Shown here piece after piece: positions 24,295-35,986 of a stretch of DNA of 64,000 nucleotides. Position 1 is the first letter of the stretch. Each line of letters begins with the position of its first letter. The stretch is from Liolophura sinensis. Its lineage: Eukaryota; Mollusca; Polyplacophora; Chitonida; Chitonidae. The stretch spans positions 2,976,001 to 3,040,000 of the forward strand of contig NC_088304.1 in assembly GCF_032854445.1 (NCBI RefSeq). Direction: 5' to 3'. The position numbers were made by a program, and so were the translations under genes. The notes beneath the pieces were generated by a model, which did no database searches, was not told the origin of the DNA, and was given only the letters and a program-made list of their open reading frames with translations.

Positions 24295-25205
24295 TGTCAC
24301 ATTCTCACTGGTCTGGTTTTATTCTCTCTATGCTGTGCGTTTATCACATTCTCATCGCTGCTCTGGTTTTACTCTTTATACTGTACGTCTATCACATTCT
24401 TGTCACTGCCCAGGTTTTACCCTCTTATACTGTACGTCTATCACATTCTCGTCGCTGCTCAGGTTTTACCCTCTTATACTGTACGTCTATCACATTCTCG
24501 TCGCTGGTCTGGTTTTACTCTCTGTGTTGTGCGTTTATCACATTCTCGTCGCTGCTCAGGTTTTACTCTCTATGCTGTACGTCTATCACATACTCGTGGC
24601 TGCTCTGGTTTTACTCTCTATGCTGTACGTCTATCACATTCTCGTCGCTGCTCTGGTTTTACTCTCTGTGTTGTGCGTTTATCACATTCTCGTCGCTGAT
24701 GAGGATTTACTCTCTATGCTGTACGTCTATCACATTCTCGTCGCTGCTCAGGTTTTACCCTCTTATACTGTACGTCTATCACATTCTCGTCGCTGCTCAG
24801 GTTTTACTATCTGTGCTGTACGTCTGTCACATCCTCGTCGCTGATGAGGATTTACTGTCTATGCTGTACGTCTATCACATTCTCGTCGCTGCTCTGGTTT
24901 TACTCTCCGTGTTGTGCGTTTATCACATTCTCGTCGCTGATCAAGTTTTACTCTCTGTGCTGTACGTCTATCACATCCTCGTCGCTGATGAGGATTTACT
25001 GTCTATGCTCTACGTCTATCACATTCTCATCGCTGCTCAGGTTTTACTCTCTGTGCTGTACGTCTATCACATTCTCGTCGCTGCTCTGGTTTTACTCTCT
25101 GTGTTGTGCGTTTATCACATTTTCGTCGCTGATGAGCGTTTACTCGCTATGCTGTACGTCTATCACATTCTCGTCGCTGCGTAGGTTTTACTCTCTATTC
25201 TCTAC
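24295..25205. repeat. 48-bp minisatellite, about 19 copies (unit B)
   Basis: Same unit as 17165-17935. The left part is almost identical between copies. The right part differs in unit order and is about three units longer, so the array changed after the large duplication. Open plus-strand frames of up to 301 codons are artefacts of the 48-bp period. Confidence 0.95.
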
Positions 25206-25396
25206 GTCTTTTATTATGCTCAAACTGTTCATGTTCATTAACAGAATCGTGCTAAGTTGCTTGCTATGTCTCGGTCCGTCTAGCAGGGATGAATATTAGG
25301 ATGGTAATAGATTTCAGCAACACGTGACAACCATTTGGAGGTACAAACCGGAAGTGTCTTTATTCCCTTATATCTAGAACTATCCTTCTCAGTATC

Positions 25397-25845
25397 TGGC
25401 CACAGACCCCCCATTAGTTTTCCATAAGCGACAAAGTTAACGTTTAGCGCTGTAGCTCAGTCCCAAACATTCCGAGGCCAATAAGCTTTGGTGCATACCT
25501 GGTCCAGCCTGTGAGAAAGAAGCCATAAAAATCTTGACAGAGGTTGACCGTCAAAATCTGGACCTTTCCATGCCGGCAGCTGGGAGGTGTGTCTCGCAAT
25601 GCCAAGGGGACGTCACTCACAGCCTCATCACCACCTGTGTCCTTGCGTCCTCTCGCCCAGAATTTCAAACTTTCATCATTAAAACTCATACCTGCCCAAA
25701 GCTTAGACAATTTCCATCATTTTGATACCAAGCATGCACCTGTACACCAAAAACGGCAGGCTGGCAGCAAAAAAAGACTTTACATCCTAAAATACATAGA
25801 ACTACAATCGTTCGGAAGTTGTAATAGGGTCTGTGTCCATTTTGG
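25397..25845. mobile_element. Possible small inverted-repeat element, unit B copy
   Basis: Counterpart of 18124-18570. The right terminal inverted repeat has lost bases ('gtaatagggtctgtg'). Confidence 0.35.
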
Positions 25846-27115
25846 ACACACAGAGTTACTTCTCATATACTAAATTGCACACATATATCACATTGCTGAC
25901 AGTTATGTCATTATAGATCATGTTTCTATTGAATTTTCTCCTAAAATCACTGCGTAATCTGCATAAATGGATTTTGAGTCAAATTCGTTGTATTGAGACT
26001 ATGTGACTGTGGCTGATTTTCATAACGTCTACATGTAATCATGCATGTTTCCTTAAAAACATCGTTAAAATGCAGTTAATTCTAAAGGCATCTAAAATCC
26101 AGGAAAGGCTCAATATCTATTGATGTCTGAATTTATAACATTCGAACGGAATTAAGCCTACGGTGAGTAGTTGTTGTCGTTTTCAGATACTTCCTCTTAT
26201 TCTATGTCAAACTGTTTGTAATGGTCACCACAAAGGGTCGTACGTCACTCTGTTATAGCAAGTACCTGTGCTCGGGAATCGGAACTGTTTTATCGAGCCA
26301 AGCATGACTAGGGATGTTTGATCTCTTGCGTCATTGCATAATTGAGTACTTGCCTTCATAGAACGTGAGCTTCAAGTCCTACCATTTGTTAACACGTGTC
26401 AAAGACAACCAAATTTGGCGCCAGAAACTCATTAAGTTTTCATTCAGGGCATATTCCTATTCATCTGTTGTATAAAGGTCTGTGGGAACATTGGATCATG
26501 GGCCTGCGAAACGTCTGTAACATATCATGTGAACATTGGCTAGAAAATGATATTAAAACGACGAAGTAGGCTACACTTGACATAAAATCGTTTACAGCGC
26601 AGTCAATAGCGGAGGGCTTATGGAAACCTTTAACTGCCTTATCATGAATCTGTGCCATGTCTTTGCGAGATGTTATATTATACAAAAATTGATTTCCATT
26701 GCAACGGCTCTATCAAAATCCGTCTGTGTTTATTCAGGATGTTTGCATTCTTTGCGATCTGTCAACTGGCAATCACATTCGTGTAAGCTAGGCTACTAAT
26801 TAAGTCCATGGATTCATGAGAACGCGCATGCGTCTGTATAGAAGCGATTTCACCTTTGATGACCGTAAAAATATTAGCTTCTAGTAAAAGAAGCTGTCCA
26901 GATTTATTTAACATTCCTACAAAATATCAGAGTTCGTTTTTCTAACTTCACACTCTCCTTCCTTAGTATTTAAAGCTCTTTCAACTACTACTTTTCTTCC
27001 ACCAATACGATGGGTATATCTGAAGATCACATGCAGGGGAGTTCGTCAGTAACTTGCCCAAGGTCAGTGGTTTATACCGGTCACATCGGCTTCCTCCATC
27101 CGTAAACCTGGCTGT

Positions 27116-27120
<5 letters not shown>

Positions 27121-27198
<78 letters not shown>
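27121..27198. repeat. (TA)n microsatellite
   Basis: About 39 uninterrupted TA dinucleotides. The orthologous position in unit A (about 19855) carries only a handful. Confidence 0.97.
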
Positions 27199-27201
<3 letters not shown>

Positions 27202-28698
27202 GACGAGTGTTTCAGCGTTACAATAAACAAAGAAAGAACTAAGCAATGTTTCCCAGTTTATGGATTCTTATACCCGTTAAACAAGTTCACACAATAAAAC
27301 TGACTGGTTACTGCCGATCGTAAATTTCCTCACCCAGAAGAGAAGTACATATATACATGTGAATTAGTGAATTAATTTACACTCTATTTTACTCACATCG
27401 CTGCAGTCCTTAATTCAAAAGCTTGTTTGTTAGTTAAGGTTACCGAGCATTTCCATTCTTAGAATTCGAAATTTTATAACCTGGATCAGGCCTAGCTCAG
27501 TTTACGAATATAGGCGGAACTCCATGCCTTAAAGTTTGATAGTGCTTAAGTCCGGTTAACGAATGACTGGGAATGAAGAAGATTGGTTGCACATGTCATA
27601 ACATGTGTAGATGGTGGTGCTGCATTTGAAGAACAGTTTCCGTTAAAATGCAATCCACGAACATCTGCGTCTGAGAACAGGTAACAGATAGCGACTGTTT
27701 TAACAATGAACCTCCTTCAAAACACGCAACTTCATGCTGGATATAGAGAAACTCGTGGCGAATTGTCTAATTCAGATCAACACAGCTGAGAGCGGTGAGA
27801 ATATTTTGGAAAACTTTTCAGAAACATGATCGTAAATAGCAAATGTCACGATTATTTCAGGAGAGATGAGTTCAAAGGCAATATTTGGAGAGCCTATCAA
27901 TACTGAAAATGAAGCGATAATACATAATCATGCCCTCTTTCAAAACACATAACGTTATGCTGGATATACAGAAACTCGTGGTAAACTGTCTAACTGATAC
28001 CAACGCCGCTGATAACAGTGAGAATATTTTGGAAAACTTTTCAGAAGCATTGATAATCGCACCCATAAATTGCATTTCACACTAAAAATGGTCCATCCTG
28101 TTTAAATATATTCCGTGTGGCATTGCAGAATGGTAAATCCGATGAACTCGTTGATATGCTGTATTTTTCTTTAAGGATGCAGTCAAAACAACTCCGTGGG
28201 GTGAAGAGCCCAAATGGGTAAGGGAGAGGTGAGGGGCTAACCTGGTCACGCGTTTCCGGTAAGTTCAGTGAATTTCCGAAAAATTCCGAAAATATATAGG
28301 GGAAATATGCACAAAAATGCGATTATTAAGGGGATATAAATTCCTTAAAACCAAAATTGGCTTTTCGGAGCTGATTTTCATTGTATCCTTAAAGTATAGT
28401 TCAGACTGCTTCTACACCCGCAGAAGTGTTCATGGTTTGATAGCCATGAAAGGTCGACTTCATTAATATGCAAAGATCCACGGGAATCTTGGTATGCTCA
28501 GGCACATCTCTTCATGAACAAGAGAATCAAGATCATTTCGTTCAAAACCGTACAATACTCTGTCAGCAAACCATTCAAATGATTAACATTCCACAGCGGA
28601 TGACGTTTGTCACGTTCGACGTTCTATTTATTTATCTATTTGTTTCACTGGCATTTCAATAACCTTCTAATACTGGGTCCGATTGTTCAAACTGGTTT

Positions 28699-29069
28699 TT
28701 TAACCGGCCCGGATAGCACAGTTGGTAGAGCGTCCGCTTCGGGACCGGTAGATCCAGGATCAATCCTTGATCGAGTCACACCTAAGACTTTAAAAGAGGA
28801 AGTTGTAACTTCCTCGCTTGGCGTTCAGCATGAAGGGAATAGTGCAATGACTAGTTGACCCGTATCAGTATAATGGCTCGGGCGGGGCGGCTTACTTGCC
28901 TTCGGTAAGTCGTCTCAGTGAAGCAGCACTAAATAAAATAGCGGTGGAAATCCGTCCTCCAACAAGGAGGCACATTACATGCATGCACCCTAAGGATTCC
29001 TTCGTCGTCATATGACTGAAAAATTGTTGAGTACGACGTTAAACCCCAAGCACTCACTCACTCGCTCAC
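28699..29069 (+). mobile_element. tRNA-headed SINE with 12-bp target-site duplication
   Basis: The head contains an RNA polymerase III A box (TAGCACAGTTGG) and a B box (GATCAATCC). The tail ends in 'gttaaaccccaag' and (CACT)n. The flanks 'tcaaactggttt' at 28687-28698 and 29070-29081 are a perfect 12-bp target-site duplication. Unit A has the empty site near 21340, so the insertion is younger than the duplication. The central 'cagtataatgg' region is related to the SINE at 50570. Confidence 0.92.
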
Positions 29070-30364
29070 TCAAACTGGTTTAAGTCTTAATACCACATTT
29101 AACTTTAAGCCAAGTCTTCAATTACGTATTTAGCCTAAAATAAATTGTTCAACATCATATTAAATATGAAATAGACCTGCTGCAGTAAAAGTTATACTGT
29201 GGAGAACTACATTGGCTGCTGAGTTGGGCTAAAAATGTAAACATAATAGATGCCTTAATCCCAGTATTAGCTATTACGCTTTCGAACAACTGGGCCTAGA
29301 TGTGCACGCTACATTGACAGAAGACATACACGTGGATTACAAATTACATACCACTACACAAACGCTCCAACACTAAGGTGCCACGGACAATAAGAACGTG
29401 GGAATAATTAGATATTCCTGTCCATGTTCGTACAAAATTTTAACTTCTTACTTGTATTCTGTTGTCCCTCATGCAGTGGGAAGCGGTGATATCAGTATCG
29501 CGTGCAGTCACAGCCATTACGTGTTTACAGGTAAATACAGGCAAAAACATATCTTGGCGTCAATGTGACCAGCCAGTATGCTTGGAGTGTCTTTTTTTTT
29601 TTTTTTTTTTTTTTTTTTGCTTAACCTACATTTGTTATGTTCGTTGTTAAACTTTACGTTTAAGAAAGCTGATCAGTTACACCTAGGCGTGTGGTTTCCT
29701 TCGGTTTCCTGCATATGGACTTACCCGGATTCAACCGCGACCCGATGACATTTAGCCAGACACTGCTGTTCCCTCGTCGACTTCTAGCCAGTCTGGGCGC
29801 TCACTGAAAACCCTAGACCAATACGCGGGAAGTGCATGCGTCTCTCAGATACGACCGTTCGGTACAGGAAGTTTGTCATCGCTTATATAGGACTTTATAG
29901 GATCTGAAGGTGGATGAGAAGTTGTTGTGTGCGCCGGACCGCACTACACTCGCTCGTCTTATCAGTGTTGTTAAACCCACGTGTCTTATGTGAATTAGAA
30001 CAATACACTGCTTGATTCTGAATCACTACCGTTAGATGTAAGGCCTACTTCAGGTTATGAGGGGTTAGCGGGACGATCTATAGGCATTGCACGGATTGAG
30101 AATAAGCCCACCAGAACGAGGGGCCTCACAGTTTAGCCGGCACAAACAGTCCTGTGTGTCTCACAGAGTTATTCTGTCATGATGCACTCAACTCAGTCTC
30201 CACCATGGTTGACTGACTGTCTGCTTGTAAATGACTGACGAGAACCTTGCTCGGCAGAGAACAAGCAATTTCCAAGTCACTGATCTTTTTCCGTGGCTTA
30301 CTGCATGTTGGTAAATTACAGGTAAGCAGGCCCTTTTCTTTTATTTCTTGCTTTCTTTCTTTCT

Positions 30365-30545
30365 TTCTTTATTTATTTGTTTATTTATTTATTTATGTAT
30401 TTGTTTAGTATTTTACACCGTACTCAAACATATTTCACTTATACGACGGCGGTCGGCATTACGTTAAGAGACAACCGGCCAGAGCCCAGGGTAATCTCAC
30501 GATGATCCACAGGTTGCTGACAGACCTTACCACGGGGAGTCTCTC
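30365..30545 (-). mobile_element. SINE 3'-part fragment (GGCCTCCGTGG family), unit B
   Basis: Copy of the 22690-22845 fragment, carried along by the duplication, with a longer ATTT tail. Confidence 0.72.
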
Positions 30546-30790
30546 TCTTTTTGTAAATAGTATATGATCGTCTATAAATGTATTACTGCTATCTACTTCC
30601 TTTAAACCAAAATGTTACAGATAACATCAATAATGTGAAATCCAAAATTTTTGACAGTGGTGCCATAGAGGAGGGAACGTATTTACGGTAGGCTTACATT
30701 ATCGTTACCATCATTATTAACATTTGAACATGTTGCTAATCATATTTTTGGCATTTAAAATGTTGTAACATTTTAACCCTTTGAACTTCT

Positions 30791-32732
30791 TGACATTGTA
30801 GGCCTACTATTCATGGTTCAAAAGAGTGACGGTCTGTATTTGATTGCTATCCAAACAAACTTGCCCAATATGCTGATGAGAAAGATCGTTAGTATGTGGG
30901 AAGGTGCGGATGATTGTGGGTTTGCTCCGGTCTCTGCCCGTTTCCTCCCATCATAATGCTGAACGCCGTCGTATAAGTTAAATATTCTAGAGTACAGCGT
31001 GAAAACACCAATAAAATAAATAAATAAATAAAGGTCGTTATAGGTATCTAATAGTTCGTCAGTATATAACCTGCCAAAGGTCGGTGGTTTTTAACCAGCT
31101 CACTCCAGTTTCCTCCATGGCATCCATAAAACTGATCCCTCTCCTGCCAGTGGAACGCTCTGGAAATATGACACTGAGCAACTTTGGATCCCCGTCCTGC
31201 CAGTGGAACGCTCTGGAATATGACACTGAGCAACTTTGGAATAAACAATAAAAAATAATGTTCTGAAGCTACGATTTTTCAGATAATGTACAGATATTAA
31301 AACACCTAAACAAAATGCATACAAAATGTAATCAATAACAGGCACATAGCTGGTTTGGAGTAATATGAGGCATATTTCATACCTCTGAATTACCTCTCCA
31401 TTTTATGCCTATTTTCCGTGAATAGTCGGACATTTTCGGAAATAATGTCAGCCATGAACTTAATGGCTTGTCTGGGCTAGCTTACTACTCCCCTCCCCCC
31501 TCCACTCCTCTCCAACAATGCGGGCTCTTTTTACCCCACACAGTTGTTTTGATAGCTACCACAGCTGACGTCACCACAACAGGCTACTTCATTTCCGGAC
31601 TGACTAATAAGGCCTAATGAAAAACTGTTCTTGAAAGCCATTGTTACAAGAAAAAGAAAGCAAAGCTTTATTTGTTACAACACATCCTAAACTGCATATC
31701 CAGAAATAAAAACAACTAAACGTGTCTCTTACGGTGTTTTCTTTTTTGGCATAAAACAAGCACCGACCTCCTTTACCCCGATCTTTGTATTCAGGAAACC
31801 CAGTCATGAATGGGGAAGGGAAGCGCTCACGATTGTGCCACTATTCTAAACATGCGAGTGCAACATGCGGTTTAAAAGTTCCCAACGTGTGATGCATTCC
31901 TTGACAAGATACTGTCTATTATACCAGTATAGTATACACAATTGTATTTTATTTACAGTATTTTCCATTTTCTTCAGGCTTTAAAGAATCTGCCTGCATG
32001 TCCTCCTTACGGCTCCGTAACAGCGGGATCCCACGGCAGAGTGTGTGCGTGTTCAGATACAGATATTGGTAACCAGACACTTTATGCTTGAACCTTTGCC
32101 ATACACATCGCTTAATCGTGTCTTTTTGCATAATACAAGGCGCTCTAGCCGAATATAGGACGTGCAAGTGTAAATAATGTCTCCGGTTTCAGGATACAGT
32201 AGACTACATTTAAGAACTTAACAGACCGTTGACGCAGTGAGTTCCGTACTTGACAATAATGTTATAGCGTATAAAAAACCAGTCATATAAACAAATAAAT
32301 AACTGCTGAGGTCGCCTGTGAGATCCTAGTCAAATCCGTCAAGGATGTGTAATTTGTGTAACAGCATAAGCCTCACTATGGCTTAATCGTTCTTAGTTTG
32401 AATGAGAGTGAAATCCACCAAAAAGTAAAAGCGGTTTATTTAATAATTTACGTATTGTTGTGCATTTATTCTTTCACTTATGCAGCATTATGGGTGAGAT
32501 TAAACCGCGGGCAGAGCCCAAGGGAAACCCACGAAACCCACCCGAAGGTTGCTGCAGGAAACATTTAATTTGATGAGTTACATGTAACATGTCAGGTTTA
32601 GGACAGCGTGAATTGTGCACGTTCACAAACACATCGAGGTGATCGATGGCAAAGACCGCTATCTGGAAGAAAAGTTAGATATATATTAAGCGTGTATTAA
32701 CCCTTCCATCGACAAACAAACAATCTTCTTTC
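30791..32732. other. Extra 1.9 kb in unit B, absent from unit A
   Basis: No gene recognised. It contains a plus-strand SINE tail at about 30895-31033 (ending in AATAAATAAA), a 55-bp direct repeat in two copies at about 31130-31240 ('tgccagtggaacgctctgga'), and, near 31490-31560, an inverted relative of the 'caaaacaactctgtggggt' sequence at 20855 and 28185. A further inverted SINE tail piece lies at about 32486-32560. It is either an insertion in B or a deletion in A. Confidence 0.55.
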
Positions 32733-32829
32733 ACACATATAGATGTAAATACATTTCATCTGCGTCGTTCGTAATAATTTTTAAGTCATATGAGAACAAG
32801 AAATCATCAGGTATAAATATTGTTTCTTC

Positions 32830-33086
32830 CTGTGACACGGCGAGTCCATGCCGCCAAAGTGCTGCCACCACCGAAGTATCATGCTGCAGACACCGGACAT
32901 GACACCCCACCCAGTCATATTATACTGACACCGGGCCAACCAGTCATGTTTCCTTGCTCTAAACTCTCATTGCTTAGCACCAAGCGAGGCAGCAACATGT
33001 AGGGGCTCATATGTTTGAAAGTCTTTAGTTTGGCCCCAGGCTTCCCTACTTCGTGGCGAACACTCTAACCACTAGGCCACCGAATT
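32830..33086 (-). mobile_element. tRNA-headed SINE, minus strand (carries the 38-bp segment)
   Basis: Read on the minus strand, the head at 33086 begins GGTGGCCTAGTGGTTAGAGT, a clear A box. The body matches the SINE at 50570-50926 ('actggttggcccggtgtcag'). The 38-bp segment lies between GGTGTC repeats whose complements start at 32889 and 32927. The 3' (CACT)n end is missing. Confidence 0.78.
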
Positions 33087-33129
33087 AATCTTCAGTTGAA
33101 GTTTTTTAGTGATTTTTACAGCTTAAGAA

Positions 33130-33555
33130 TCCAAATATAATACCTTCAGATTTTCGCTATATAGGTGTTCCATATTCGTACATTTCAGGATTTGGCTGTG
33201 TAGGTCCTCCGTATTCGTACAGTGCAGTATTTGAGTGTATATTGGCACTCCATATTGGTACAGTTCAGCATTTGGCTGCATAGGCGCTCCATGTTCGTAC
33301 AGTTCAGTATTTGGCTGTATATATGTGTTCATTTTAGTACAGTTCAGTCTTTGATTGTATATAGATGCCCTATATTCGTACAGTTCAGATTTTGGCTGGA
33401 TATAAATGCTCCATAATCATACATTTCAGGTTTCGGCTGTATATACGTGCTACATTTTTGTACAGTTCATTATTTGGCTGTATAGAGATGCTCTGTATTA
33501 GTACAGTTGATATTATGGCTGGATATGGGTGCTCCATATTTGTACAGTTCATGTT
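33130..33555. repeat. About 40-bp degenerate tandem repeat
   Basis: About eleven diverged copies with the cores 'cgtacagttcagtatttggc' and 'tgctccatattcgtac'. Short frames on both strands arise from it. Confidence 0.88.
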
Positions 33556-33929
33556 CGCATTTGCACACGACAAGAAAAAGTTGTAAGAAAATCAGTGCCT
33601 GTACAGCCGAGTTGTAACTTTTGATTGGTAGATTTGATGAATGAAAAGATACACGAACCAATCAAAATATCGGATTTTATATTACACGTGGTGCATATCA
33701 AAACAATATGTCATGCCTTTATTACCCGGAAAAATGAACATTTGTTGGATAAATCAAAATATATCATGTATGTTAAATATTTCCTGATATTAATTGCTTA
33801 ATTATGGCCAATCATAGACACGTATATCAATACTGATGAGTTCTGTGCTAAAGTGGAACCCGGCACCACATGTGAGCCCGGGGTATTAAAGGATATACAA
33901 GAGTTGGTTTATTTCCTTATATAATGAAA

Positions 33930-34583
33930 TAATGACTATGGCTTAACGCCGCATGGGCAATTTCCCAGCCATATCGTGGCGATTTCCTTAGATAAGACAT
34001 GTTTATCATGGAAGACTATGGCTTTAAATAACGGACAAATACATAAATAACTAATGTGTTAATGTGTCTGAAGCATAGGATGAGATCGGCACGTGTTAGC
34101 CGCATCCATAAGGCGCAACATACAATCCAAAAATTTAATTGAGTCCCAGAATCTAAACAAATAAGTGCAGGTATTTTGAGAAACATTTTGCATTAGTCTA
34201 CTTTAATTAGTGTTTTAATTAATGTAAGACCCATTCATACTGGGTGCGAATTCATTCCTAATGGTTCCTCGAAGGCTTATTCACATTGGACGCGACGTCG
34301 TTTGTGATGGTTCCTTTCTTTTCAGGCCTATTCAGATTGGACGAGAATTCATTTTTCATGTTTCCTTCCCTTAAAGCCCCATTCATTCAAATTGGACGAC
34401 TTCATGTGAATGGATCCTTTCCTTTAAGGCCTATTTACATTGTCTGCATTTTCATTTAATGGCTCTAGGTCTAGTCATATTGGACTAGAATTTCCTTTTT
34501 TATGTTTCCTTTCATTTATCGCCACGATATGGCCGAAATATTGCCGATGTGGCGTTAAGCCATAATCATTCATTCATTCATTC
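33930..34583. repeat. Two SINE-like tail fragments in inverted orientation
   Basis: The minus-strand piece at about 33940-33990 ('ggcttaacgccgcatggg', 'agccatatcgtggcga') faces a plus-strand piece at about 34515-34583 ('cgccacgatatggccgaa', 'tgtggcgttaagccataa') that ends in (CATT)n. They may be separate insertions or the ends of one larger unit. Confidence 0.6.
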
Positions 34584-35000
34584 CTTTCATTTAAGGCCCA
34601 TTCATTCACATTACACGCGGCTTCATTTTTAATAATTTCTTAATGAAGTTGGATGCAACCTCATTTTTCATGATTCCTTTTCTTGAGAGCCCATTCACAT
34701 TGGTCGCGACTTCATTTTTCATGCTTCCTGTCCTTTGAGGGCCATTTCATTTACACTGGAATCGATTTCATTTTTAATGGTTCCTTCCGTTTAAAGCCTA
34801 CTCACATTGGACCCGACTTCATTTCTCCTGTTCCTTTCCTTTAAGGGCCATTCATTCACACTGGACGCGATTTCGTTTTTAATGGTTCCTTTCCTTTAAG
34901 GACCATTCATTCACATTGGACGCGATTTCGTTTTTAATGGGTCCTTTCCTTTAAGCCCTATTCACATTGAAAGCGATTTCATTTTTCATGTAATCTTTCC
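34205..35000. repeat. About 47-55-bp degenerate tandem repeat
   Basis: Roughly fourteen copies with the cores 'ggttcctttcctttaaggc' and 'ttcacattggacgcgatttc'. Unit length varies with an optional 'attcattc' insertion. It overlaps the SINE tail fragment near 34515. Confidence 0.88.
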
Positions 35001-35986
35001 ATGAGGATTTAACAACTCAGAAAAGTCGTCAAATAGTAGTACTTAAATATATTCGGGGCAAGGCTTTACAAATAAGAAGGTTTACATTCATGACCGCACG
35101 AGGCGAGTTGGTGGGAAATTGGGGCCGTCTATGCGGTACATGTATGACTCCTGGTGTCGTTACAACAAGTTGTCTACTTTGCGGGTAGTAACAGAAACAC
35201 AAAGCATGTCCTATTTCCTCTGACAGTGTTGTACCTGCGGTGATCATGTTGAGTGTAAATGGGCCTGCAATTTTCTTTTCTTGCAAGAATTGGTTTCGTA
35301 TTTTTTGTCAACAACATGAAAACCCCGAGAAGGCAAGTCTCCGACACAGCTAAGTGTACAAATGTCTGCACGACAGACGAAGGGAGAATACTCTCTATTT
35401 CAGTCCTATCTGTCCGTGGTCAAGAATCTTTTCAAAAAACCTCGGTCTGGATTGCTAAGAATAAAATTTCATGCTACTCCACGCATCGTTTTAGTCGCAA
35501 AGTTGCTGGCATACATACCGACTTACGAACAGACAAGTAAACGACCGGCAGAAGCGCATACCTGATTGGTTACAGCATTTATACAGCGCTTTTAAAAATA
35601 GCGTGCAAAGTAGGTAGACCGTAGGATGTATGTATCAATCGTAACAGGAAGTATAAACCTTATCCGAACTTTTGTCAATCAATTAGCAGTTTTAGAGACA
35701 AATGAACGTAATGAAGTATTATTTGGTACGCTAAAGAAATATTTTTTTCCAGTAGGATAACATCCTACCGTCCAAACAAAATTTAAAACGCTATTTTAAT
35801 ATCAACAGAACTGTCAGAATCAGGCAAAATGAGCAACGTATGACAAAGGAAAAACTTAGAGTTTACAGTTATCCACATGCAATATCATAATATTTCTTCA
35901 TGAATTCATGTTCTCATTTTTCTTTTCAGGTACGTGCCGACGGTCTGTGAGCTGAGATTTTGAATGGCATCCCATCCCGTGTAGGA
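35001..35986. other. GPCR upstream region, with dispersed repeat relics
   Basis: No gene recognised. The segment at about 35355-35460 ('aagtgtacaaatgtctgcac') is a diverged relative of 51740-51835 in the FKBP6-like gene. The segment at about 35750-35820 ('atcctaccgtccaaacaaa') is related to 55825-55880. A good splice acceptor ('tttttcttttcag') ends at 35929 and could start the leader exon of the GPCR gene. Confidence 0.45.

Larger units (their letters stand above)
23381..30790 (+). repeat. Segmental tandem duplication, unit B core
   Basis: This is the direct copy of 16245-23215. The coordinate offset grows from about 7130 to 7270 (three extra 48-bp units), then about 7340 (longer TA tract) and about 7706 (SINE insertion). 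Beyond 30790 the similarity to unit A breaks off and resumes at about 32733. Confidence 0.93.

Noticed and set aside
28699..28770. Functional tRNA gene suggested by A and B boxes
   Set aside because: The sequence continues into a SINE body and (CACT)n tail and is flanked by a target-site duplication; no cloverleaf with a proper anticodon arm was evident. The same applies to the heads at 33086, 40414, 44120, 49316, 50286, 50570 and 54641.
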